Assembly: GCF_003430825.1 (NCBI RefSeq)
Contig: NZ_CP024047.1
Span: 248,001 to 312,000, forward strand
From: Natrarchaeobaculum sulfurireducens
GTDB taxonomy: Archaea > Halobacteriota > Halobacteria > Halobacteriales > Natrialbaceae
Reading direction: 5' to 3'
DNA: 64,000 nt
The position numbers and the translations under genes were made by a program. Numbering within the stretch: position 1 is the first letter of the stretch; every line of letters begins with the position of its first letter. This document shows, one piece after another, positions 1-6,197 of the stretch. The notes below the pieces were generated by a model, which did no database searches, had not been told where the DNA came from, and saw nothing but the letters and a program-made list of their open reading frames with translations.

Positions 1-1
1 G

Positions 2-457
2 TGTACCGTCGGCGGCACCGACGCGACCGACGCCGTCGGTTCGCTCGCCGGCGAACTCGCCCGGCCCGACGTCCAGTACGTCCTGGTTGGCACCGTTGCA
101 CCCGCCTGGTACAACCTGCTCGCACTCGCGCGCGTCCACGCGGTCGTCGACCGACCGGTGCTCGCAGTCACATTCGAGGCGAGTCCCGGCCTCGAGCCTG
201 CCCTGCGTGAAGCGTTTTCGGGTGACGCCCTCGAGCGACGTCTCGAGACCTACCACGCGTTACCCCCACGGCGCGAACTGTCGGTCAACGACGAGACGGT
301 CTACGTCAGACACCTCGGTTGCGACGCCGCAGCGGCTGCCGACGTCGTCCGAGCGTTCACCCCCGCGGGCGGCCGTCCGGAACCCGTCCGAGCGGCCCGC
401 GTGGCGGCTCGAGCCGGCGATTCGTACGCACGAGCGCTCGATGAAAGGCCCGGTTGA
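2..457 (+). CDS. DUF99 family protein (endonuclease dU-like), 5' end outside window
   Basis: The reading frame is open from base 2 and stops at 457, so the N-terminus lies before the window. The first visible residues (TVGGTDATDAV) match the conserved segment of the DUF99/UPF0215 family, followed by a hydrophobic strand (QYVLVGTVAPAWYNLL) and a Val-Leu-Ala-Val-Thr-Phe strand, as expected for its RNase H-like/endonuclease V-like fold. Haloarchaeal members are annotated as endonuclease dU, a presumed repair enzyme for deaminated bases. A uracil-DNA glycosylase follows 150 bp downstream on the same strand, which fits a repair role, although the two are not tightly coupled. The family assignment comes from recall of the motif; the catalytic N-terminal part cannot be inspected. 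Confidence 0.75.
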   Translation, partial: CTVGGTDATDAVGSLAGELARPDVQYVLVGTVAPAWYNLLALARVHAVVDRPVLAVTFEASPGLEPALREAFSGDALERRLETYHALPPRRELSVNDETVYVRHLGCDAAAAADVVRAFTPAGGRPEPVRAARVAARAGDSYARALDERPG

Positions 458-607
458 CAGTCTCTGTTAGTGACCTGTCGCGTCGCGGTGCGGTGTCTGA
501 TACTCGCCCTCGGCTTTCGACGCTTGACGCGGGCGTGGCGTCGCCGGAACACGCCCGTTCGGACGTCGACCCGAAAGAGCTAGTACCGTCCCACCTGACC
601 CACGGGT

Positions 608-1204
608 ATGAGCGAGATGGAGGACCTCTGTGTAACGGCGTGTACGCGTTGTCCGGCGCTGGTCGACTCCCGGAGCCGGATCGTCAACGGAACGGGTCCC
701 GAGGACGCCGACCTGCTGTTCGTCGGCGAGGGTCCCGGTGCGAACGAGGACGCCGAAGGTGAGCCGTTCGTCGGCCGCAGCGGTACCGTTCTCGACGACG
801 GGCTTCGGGACGTCGGCCTCGCCCGCGCGGACGTCCGGATCACCAACTGCGTCCGCTGTCGCCCACCCGAGAACCGCGACCCCACCGGTGAGGAACTCGA
901 ACACTGCCGGGGCTATCTCGAGACCGAAATCGACCGGCTGGATCCCGAGGTGATCGTCACGCTCGGGAAAGTCCCAAGCGAACACCTCCTCGAGCGATCG
1001 GTCGCGGTAACGAACGAAGCCGGAACGCTCGAGGACGTCCGCATCGGCGGGGAACCCCGGCGACTGTTGATCTGTGTCCACCCCGCGGCGACGCTGTACG
1101 ACCGCAGCCAAAAGGAGACGTTCACGGCGGCGCTCGAGCGGGCCGCGGAACTGGCCGGCGTTGGTGAGGGCGGGAGCGGACAGACGCGACTGGACGGCTT
1201 CTGA
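608..1204 (+). CDS. Type-4 (family 4) uracil-DNA glycosylase
   Basis: 198 aa, the usual length for iron-sulfur family 4 UDGs, which excise uracil from DNA as the first step of base-excision repair. Cysteines at residues 12, 15, 84 and 100 have the spacing expected of the 4Fe-4S ligands (CxxC, then two Cys 16 apart). An extra Cys sits at 81. Motif A reads GEGPGANED (residues 40-48), where the family commonly has GEAPG. Motif B is HPAAT at 158-162. The ATG at 608 is the only sensible start because the first cysteine pair lies 12 residues in. The C-terminus ends in a short QTRLDGF tail, which looks like a PCNA-interacting (PIP) box; that role is inferred. It lies 150 bp downstream of the DUF99 gene. 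Confidence 0.93.
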   Translation: MSEMEDLCVTACTRCPALVDSRSRIVNGTGPEDADLLFVGEGPGANEDAEGEPFVGRSGTVLDDGLRDVGLARADVRITNCVRCRPPENRDPTGEELEHCRGYLETEIDRLDPEVIVTLGKVPSEHLLERSVAVTNEAGTLEDVRIGGEPRRLLICVHPAATLYDRSQKETFTAALERAAELAGVGEGGSGQTRLDGF

Positions 1205-1367
1205 GGCTACCGTCCAGCAGTTTGGCGTTCTAGCTCCCAGTTACTCGCGGATCGGTGCCGACAGTGCCAGCCGGTTTCGTCGGCTGCTACCGCTGGGTGT
1301 CTCTTCCTCGCCGCACGGAATCGGACTGTGTCCGAGATGGCCAACCGAGAGTGCCCAGTCTACACCG

Positions 1368-1611
1368 ATGCCTACTCGGACGGAGTCCGATGTCTTTCGC
1401 ATCGGAGCCGCGGCGGACATGCTTCAGCTCTTCGCCGACGCCCACGAGACGGCGGTTACCATCCCGGACCTCGTCGACGCGACAGGGGTCGCTCGCTTGC
1501 CGGATTGGCCGACCATCGACCCCTTCGACAGTATTGGTGCCGTCCGGGTTCGAGAGCCGTCACAACGACACTCCGTCTCGATCGCCCAGGATGTCTGTGT
1601 GCTGAAACGGA
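1368..1611 (+). pseudogene. Remnant of a winged-helix (nucleotidyltransferase-linked) regulator
   Basis: From ATG 1368 the frame encodes DVFRIGAAADMLQLFADAHETAVTIPDLVDATG, then a disturbed stretch (VARLPDWPTIDPF) where the recognition helix should be, then SIGAVRVREPSQRHSVSI. This resembles the N-terminal winged helix of haloarchaeal HTH-nucleotidyltransferase proteins, but the recognition helix is scrambled. After about residue 80 the frame runs into Arg- and Ser-rich sequence unlike any halophilic protein. No nucleotidyltransferase GSxARG motif follows. I read it as a decayed 5' fragment. The flanks (1205-1367 and 1612-1919) hold nothing I recognise. Confidence 0.5.
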
Positions 1612-1919
1612 GCGATAGCTGGTGTCTTCGGACTCTCCGCCCTCGTTCGCGGCTCGAGCGTCGACCCGAACGAGTCAGTATCCTAACGTTCTTTACGATT
1701 GGTTGGGTACCAAACAGACGCGCACGAAAGTGCGCAGCGAGCCGGAGTCCACGGCACCAACCAAGCACTCCGGCTCACAAACGGCCCCCGCATCGCGGGA
1801 GCACGTCATGCTTTCAGTCGGTGAAATAAAGACCTGCCGACGTATTGCCGAACCAGTGTCACTGGTTCGCTAGCTGGGCTGCTCGCCGCGACGCCGGGGT
1901 CGACTATCGAAGTTCCACT

Positions 1920-2099
1920 ATGGTTTCGAAAGTCACCCTTCGCTGCGACTGTGGCACCGACATCTGCACGGACCCACCCGATGGCACGGTCACGTGTCCG
2001 AACTGCGAGTTGACGTTCGTGACGACGATCACCACACTCACTCCCGATCACGATGCACGCCGCTATCGTCAGGGCTCTCACTCGTATTGCGGCCCGTGA
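1920..2099 (+). CDS. Small zinc-ribbon-like protein
   Basis: 59 aa from ATG 1920. The N-terminal half has Cys at residues 9, 11, 16, 26 and 29 (CDCGTDIC and CPNC), a plausible single zinc knuckle or ribbon with two strand-like segments around it. The C-terminal 20 residues are less acidic and could be degraded. The gene overlaps the following HalOD1 gene by 47 bp in a different frame, which is unusually long for a haloarchaeal operon. Either the C-terminus is an extension caused by a frameshift, or the HalOD1 protein starts later. No specific function can be assigned; zinc-ribbon miniproteins of this size are common in Halobacteria and often act as regulators or protein-binding modules. Confidence 0.55.
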   Translation: MVSKVTLRCDCGTDICTDPPDGTVTCPNCELTFVTTITTLTPDHDARRYRQGSHSYCGP

Positions 2100-2271
2100 G
2101 GGTCGCGACGTGACCGACCTCCCACCGGTGTCCGACACCGTCGATCCCGAGGCGGTCGGGGCGCTACTCGAGTCCGGCACGGACGTCACCGTTCGCTTCG
2201 AGTATGCGGGGTATCGCGTGGTGATCGGACCCGAACTCGAGGCAGTGGAGGTGATCGAGGCGGACCGGTAG
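2053..2271 (+). CDS. HalOD1 output-domain protein
   Basis: 72 aa consisting almost entirely of a HalOD1 (halobacterial output domain 1) module: an N-terminal helix (IVRALTRIAAREGRDV), the LPPVSDTVDPEAVGALL segment, then the strand pair VTVRFEYAGYRVVI. HalOD1 domains occur in Halobacteria either fused to receiver/PAS domains or, as here, as stand-alone proteins; their ligand is unknown. Two more stand-alone HalOD1 genes lie within 7 kb (3456-3839 minus and 9004-9279 plus). ATG 2053 lies inside the preceding zinc-ribbon gene, so translation may be coupled to it. Confidence 0.8.
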   Translation: MHAAIVRALTRIAAREGRDVTDLPPVSDTVDPEAVGALLESGTDVTVRFEYAGYRVVIGPELEAVEVIEADR

Positions 2272-2925
2272 ACGCTGGGGGCTCGAGGTTGAACAGCGAC
2301 TCACCTGTGTTCGCTCGAGTCGGGTTCAGTACGTCTCCGCTCTGAGTGGACGTGTACTTTTCAATCTCCCTGGATGGGTGTGCTCGAGAAGTAGTCGGAA
2401 GCAGTTCGATCGGCTGTGGGTTCGATCTGTCACCCGGTGTTGAGCCGACGTGCATTAGGTCGCTATTCCGTTACAGGCTGCCCTCGTGATCCTAGGGCAC
2501 CTTCTCTAGCTTGTCGGACTCATTCACCGCTCGTTCCGTTTTATTGGGTAGTATAAATCGGCATACTGAGCCCCGCTGAGGGCTATCTTGACTGTGGGGT
2601 CAGACTATGAACACAACCAAATCGTGTTCGTGTTCATATCCGGAAAATCGATCATCGTAGGGTACGACTCTTGACGGTAGTACCGAAGTTGTGTTCTTCA
2701 GATAGAGTCCGGCGGAAAAGTTTGCAGACTGACATAATGGGTCTGCTGAATATAGAGGGTGGATGCAGCAGCCGAACACTGTTCGTTTCAGACACTCAAC
2801 GACGAAGCATCCGTTATGTATGCGTGCGTATCGATCGCTGAGGGTTCTGCCAATTCTGATAGTTGTTCAAGTAGTCGTGCAAACCCAAAGTGCGCATTCA
2901 GCAGCAAATCGATTACAGGACCAGG
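2272..2925. other. 654-bp gene-free stretch with one inverted repeat
   Basis: No frame here has haloarchaeal (Asp/Glu-rich) composition; the open frames are short and Ser- or Arg-rich. The sequence becomes AT-richer from about 2460, marking the left edge of the accessory island. The one structured element is TGAACAC (2608-2614) facing GTGTTCGTGTTCA (2624-2636): a 7-bp inverted repeat containing a second in-phase GTGTTC. It could be an operator, but no gene start is close to it. Confidence 0.5.
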
Positions 2926-3231
2926 TTACTCGTCATGGTCGTCATCGATCTGTTCATGAAACCGACATACCTCGTCGAATTTCATTCCTCGCCGTACCTT
3001 GTCTTCGAACCTGTCGAACTCGACGAACTCCTTATCCGATAATTCGGGAAGTAGGATGTGATGGAGTTCGTAACAAATCGTGAGGTACTCCCCGGAGTTG
3101 AGAGTCTCTCCCTCACGAAGAATCGGGTCAGCAGATATCGAACTCTCGTCGAGGAGCGCACGTAATACTCGCCGTTGTTGCGCTGAGAGTACCCGTTTGA
3201 TGCAATCTTGGTTACAGCGTTCGTCACTCAC
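2926..3231 (-). CDS. DUF7344-like winged-helix protein
   Basis: 101 aa. After a short N-terminus with two Cys, the sequence VLSAQQRRVLRALLDE has the helix pattern of DUF7344, the haloarchaeal winged-helix domain normally reading LSNxRRRxVLxxL. The later segment ICYELHHILLPELSDKEFVEFD matches the family's xLxHxHLPKLexxxxxxxD recognition-helix/wing block, with HHILLPEL in place of HVHLPKL. The C-terminus is strongly acidic. DUF7344 proteins are presumed DNA-binding regulators. It is one of three such proteins in the island (others at 5451-5858 and 8200-8538). Similarity is moderate, so it is a diverged member. Confidence 0.65.
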   Translation of the reverse strand: MSDERCNQDCIKRVLSAQQRRVLRALLDESSISADPILREGETLNSGEYLTICYELHHILLPELSDKEFVEFDRFEDKVRRGMKFDEVCRFHEQIDDDHDE

Positions 3232-3273
3232 AGGTCAAGTAGTTGTCACCGATCCGGCCACGCTCGTAGTCGT

Positions 3274-3459
3274 TCACTCCGAATGCTCGTTCTTTTCGAC
3301 TTCGGTGACGATCACGTCCCAGTCAGGATGTTCGACCCCATTCCGACATTCGAATCCGCCTTCCACATTGATTCCACTCTCGTAGGCCCTGCGAAGGAGG
3401 GCTTTCAGCTCCGCGTTCAATTCCTCCTTCGACGCAAGCGAGGTCTCCTCAGACGTCAT
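3274..3459 (-). CDS. Small acidic protein paired with HalOD1 gene
   Basis: 61 aa, with an amphipathic helix (KEELNAELKALLRRAYESG) followed by a compact strand region (GFECRNG, DWDVIVTEVEK). Its ATG overlaps the stop of the upstream HalOD1 gene by 4 bp (ATGA type), so the two are translationally coupled and probably act together. Similar short proteins accompany stand-alone HalOD1 genes in other Halobacteria as far as I recall, but no molecular function is known to me. It ends 42 bp before the DUF7344-like gene on the same strand, so all three could form one transcript. Confidence 0.7.
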   Translation of the reverse strand: MTSEETSLASKEELNAELKALLRRAYESGINVEGGFECRNGVEHPDWDVIVTEVEKNEHSE

Positions 3460-3839
3460 CTTCCCGCCCCCCTTTCGTGTTTCTCCACTGTGAGTTCGTG
3501 TTCTGGTGTGATAGTAATCACACCGTAGCTGTGTACGGTTATTGCGTGCCCCTCGTGCGTGAATGCAGCGTGGGTATCCCCGTTTGTCCCGTTGCGAACG
3601 CGGACGAGCGCATCTAATTCGTCGGCGTCAACAGTGGAATGGAGCGGGTCGAGTTCTACAGGATCAGTATCCATTACGTCCGCCAGCGTTGCGACAACAG
3701 CCATGCTCGCTGGTGTCTTCTCCTGATCAAACTGCGTGCGAACAGTCCCAGATTCCTGAAAGTACTCGACCGCTTCGACTCCAACCCCAGATACCGTTGC
3801 GTCCATCTTGCCCGATTCTAGCCGCCTGAGTCGGTTCAA
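3456..3839 (-). CDS. HalOD1 output-domain protein
   Basis: 127 aa. An N-terminal extension of about 40 residues (containing VEAVEYFQESGTVRTQFDQE) precedes the HalOD1 core: a helix (MAVVATLADVMDTDPVEL), the DPLHSTVDADELDALV segment and the strand pair AAFTHEGHAITVHSYGVITI. The core is complete. It is the first gene of a coupled pair with the 61-aa protein (4-bp overlap). A start at the internal Met of MDATVSGVG (residue 12) is possible; the upstream ATG at 3839 is listed because it keeps the extension. The upstream region (3840-3890) is AT-rich, as expected for a promoter. Confidence 0.8.
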   Translation of the reverse strand: MNRLRRLESGKMDATVSGVGVEAVEYFQESGTVRTQFDQEKTPASMAVVATLADVMDTDPVELDPLHSTVDADELDALVRVRNGTNGDTHAAFTHEGHAITVHSYGVITITPEHELTVEKHERGAGR

Positions 3840-3890
3840 TAAGTATACTGATTATACAGAGGGTTTAATAAAGAGGGCCTATCCGAACGA

Positions 3891-4535
3891 TCACACCGAA
3901 CTACTGAGTGTCGCTCCAATGAGGCGTCGATGCCCGCGTCGAAGGCGTGATGAGAGCGATTGCTGGGTGATGCCGAGCTCGTCAGCGATCTCTTCGAGCG
4001 ACACCTCGCGTGGGGTGTCGAAGTAGCCCCGCTCGTAGGCTAACACCAGCGCCTCACGTTGGGTCTCGGTTAACTCGTAGCCCTCGCCCTGGATCGGAAG
4101 CATTGCGTGGACGGCGGTGATTGTTATCGGAATGTCGTTTTCCTGGCAGTACTCTCGAAACTCGCCGATTGTCTCCTGACTCTCGCCGCGCACCTCGAAT
4201 CGCCACTCGTCTTTCGTACCGATTCCGGAGAGCACGACGACGTTGGCCTTGGCCAGCGCGCTCAGGATGCCGAAGTACTCTTGTTCCCACTCGGCACGCA
4301 TGAGATACTCGTCTTCGATGCTATCGACCATTCGGATGTTGCTCACGCCGGCGTGTTGTTCGAACTCAGCTTCGATGTCCTCCGTTTCCACATCGCGTAC
4401 CCAGAAGTAGGGGATAATCAGCGTCTGGTGTGGAATCAGCCGCTCCAGTTCGACCGTCCCACCCGGCAAGTTTTTGAACACACTCCCCAGTGGGAACTCC
4501 GCTGTTGGACTCGTAAACTCCATCACAGTCGCCAT
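3891..4535 (-). CDS. HTH_10 (bacterio-opsin activator type) transcriptional regulator
   Basis: 214 aa from the ATG at 4535. The C-terminal 60 residues form the HTH_10 domain typical of Bat-like regulators: LTETQREALVLAYERGYFDTPREVSLEEIADELGI, then QQSLSSRLRRGHRRL. The N-terminal about 150 residues are the associated sensor-like half (FPLGSVFKNLPGGTVELERLIP). Longer in-frame extension upstream is poor in acidic residues and crosses an inverted repeat, so I rejected it. It is divergent from the paralogous regulator starting at 4727, with a shared 191-bp intergenic region. The divergent layout suggests auto- or cross-regulation; target genes are unknown. Confidence 0.85.
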   Translation of the reverse strand: MATVMEFTSPTAEFPLGSVFKNLPGGTVELERLIPHQTLIIPYFWVRDVETEDIEAEFEQHAGVSNIRMVDSIEDEYLMRAEWEQEYFGILSALAKANVVVLSGIGTKDEWRFEVRGESQETIGEFREYCQENDIPITITAVHAMLPIQGEGYELTETQREALVLAYERGYFDTPREVSLEEIADELGITQQSLSSRLRRGHRRLIGATLSSSV

Positions 4536-4574
4536 GCGGAACCCTTCGTCTAGCAGACAAATAACCGGCATGGG

Positions 4575-4679
4575 TGGTGTATCATGGCTTCGAGACGAGA
4601 CAACGCACAGTTGTTGGCCGGGATAGTGTATGCTGCGAGCGGGGAGTCCGTTTGATACCCGGAAAGCCATGGTACACCA
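4575..4679. promoter_or_regulatory. Candidate shared operator: inverted repeat between divergent HTH_10 genes
   Basis: TGGTGTATCATGGCTT at 4575-4590 is matched by its reverse complement at 4664-4679 with 15 of 16 bases identical. The arms lie 40 bp upstream of the minus-strand start (4535) and 48 bp upstream of the plus-strand start (4727), an almost symmetric arrangement. The right arm overlaps a shorter palindrome, CATGGT-AC-ACCATG (4668-4681). Placement and symmetry suggest two binding sites for one regulator, probably one of the two HTH_10 products. Confidence 0.6.
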
Positions 4680-4726
4680 TGTCATCTCCTTTTGTACGAC
4701 CGGGCAATCTAGGCGCACAAGCGAGC

Positions 4727-5392
4727 ATGAGTGTAATAACGGAGATTCGTATCCCATCCGATGCTTTTGAACTCGGGCAAATCCTCAGTCTCGAGGATGC
4801 GTCGGCAATCGAACTCGAAACGCTCGTCCCGAGTGGGGACGTCACCGTGCCGCTCTTCTGGGTCTACGAACCGGTCGAAAACGGCTTTCTCGAAGCCGTC
4901 GAACGCTATCCAACTGTCAACACCGTCACGGAGGTGGACGTGTTCGACGACAGGACGCTAATCAGGATCGACTGGGATGCGAGCCAGGACCACCTTTTTC
5001 AGTGCATCTTGGAACACGACGGGCAGATACTGGGTGCGACTGGATCGTCGGAAGGATGGAATTTCGAGATACGGTTTTCAGACCGCGAGACATTGAGTCA
5101 GTGCCAGACCTGTTGTGAGGACGCGCACATCTCTCTGGAGCTAACCCGCATATATAATCCGACGGACCCTGAGGCCGGTCCGTGGTACGGCCTGAGTGAG
5201 CCCCAACGAGAAGCGTTGACGCTTGCCATTCGAAGGGGATACTACGATATTCCACGAGGGTGTACGACCGCAGAGTTAGCTGACGAACTCGGAATTTCCG
5301 ATCAAGCAGTGACGGAGCGACTGCGCCGTGCCATTGGGACGTTCGGGAGGTACGCACTTCTCACGCCCGAGTCAGCGGCGGAAATGGACTGA
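4727..5392 (+). CDS. HTH_10 (bacterio-opsin activator type) transcriptional regulator
   Basis: 221 aa from ATG 4727, paralogous to the divergent neighbour: both share the opening (FELGQIL / FPLGSVF), ELETLVP / ELERLIP, the PLFWV / PYFWV strand and the C-terminal HTH_10 domain (LSEPQREALTLAIRRGYYDIP, then TTAELADELGIS, QAVTERLRRAI). An in-frame ATG at 4574 would add 51 residues with basic, Cys-containing, non-halophilic composition spanning the inverted repeat, so I chose the later start. The sensor half carries a CQTCCED cluster not present in the neighbour. It probably regulates its own locus through the shared intergenic repeat; the regulon is unknown. Confidence 0.85.
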   Translation: MSVITEIRIPSDAFELGQILSLEDASAIELETLVPSGDVTVPLFWVYEPVENGFLEAVERYPTVNTVTEVDVFDDRTLIRIDWDASQDHLFQCILEHDGQILGATGSSEGWNFEIRFSDRETLSQCQTCCEDAHISLELTRIYNPTDPEAGPWYGLSEPQREALTLAIRRGYYDIPRGCTTAELADELGISDQAVTERLRRAIGTFGRYALLTPESAAEMD

Positions 5393-5450
5393 CTGTTTCC
5401 ATTATGCACCATGGGACAGAGCCAGGCAGATGGGACTACGCTATGTGAGT

Positions 5451-5858
5451 ATGGATGAGAGTCGAGAGCTGGGGACACGTGATATACAGTCAATTGATGA
5501 GGGTACCGGTTCTTCGGGGCGTGAGAGATCGCTCTCCCCCGATACGATTCTGTCGGCAGTAGCGAACGAACACCGACGCGCCACCCTCAACGCGTTGGAC
5601 AACGCTTCTGAGAAGACACTGGAATACGATGCGCTCGTAGATCGCGTTGCAGACCGGGTTCGGAACGAAGACCCGAGACGGGAGTCAGACGAACACCAAC
5701 AACGCGTCCGAATCGCACTTCACCATACTCATCTTCCAAAACTGGAGGAGGCTCGGATAATCGACTACGAGGCTGAAACGGGGCACGTCCGGTTTGTTGG
5801 CGGTGAACTGGAACAAGATCTCCTGACGTTGGTCGAGCCGTACGAGGCCTACGAGTGA
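5451..5858 (+). CDS. DUF7344 winged-helix protein
   Basis: 135 aa from ATG 5451 (an in-frame ATG at 5430 would add seven residues). The family pattern is clear: LSPDTILSAVANEHRRATLNAL, a linker, then VRIALHHTHLPKLEEARIIDYE and a final strand VRFVGG. HTHLPKLEE is the conserved recognition/wing segment of DUF7344. It lies 58 bp after the HTH_10 regulator on the same strand, so a joint transcript is possible. The predicted role is a DNA-binding switch; partner and target are unknown. The IS element is inserted about 210 bp downstream. Confidence 0.85.
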   Translation: MDESRELGTRDIQSIDEGTGSSGRERSLSPDTILSAVANEHRRATLNALDNASEKTLEYDALVDRVADRVRNEDPRRESDEHQQRVRIALHHTHLPKLEEARIIDYEAETGHVRFVGGELEQDLLTLVEPYEAYE

Positions 5859-6066
5859 CAGAATATCGGATCGACTTCTCCTCCGTTCGACCTAAATCAG
5901 CCGTATTGTACGAATATGTATTGTTCGTCGTCTTCATTCTCTGTACTGACCGATTTGACTGACCCGAATTGAAAGTTGGTCCGATACTGTATTCGCGCTG
6001 TGAGTTCAGCACGTGCTGACCGAACTATCCGATTCTTGTCGAAAACGACGTGACCGACTCAGAGCA

Positions 6067-6088
6067 TGAGGGCGCAGTAAAAAGGAGT
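6067..6088 (+). repeat. Left terminal inverted repeat of the IS
   Basis: The left end begins TGAGGGCGCAG and continues TAAAAAGGAGT. It pairs with 8086-8107, with mismatches at positions 12, 14 and 20. The target-site duplication GAGCA precedes it directly. Confidence 0.85.
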
Positions 6089-6197
6089 CCCTTTTGACGA
6101 TTCATTGGTCACAGGTAGGCACTGAAAAACTTACCGAGATTATATGCGATAGCTATACGTTACTTCAGCTCGATTAGTTGCTAAACTGGGTGAAAAT

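Noticed and set aside
467-1111. Minus-strand open frame across the UDG gene
   Set aside because: UDG motifs and cysteine spacing on the plus strand are decisive.
4574-4726. Upstream in-frame start for the plus-strand HTH_10 gene
   Set aside because: The added 51 residues are basic and contain the shared inverted repeat; the ATG at 4727 matches its paralogue.
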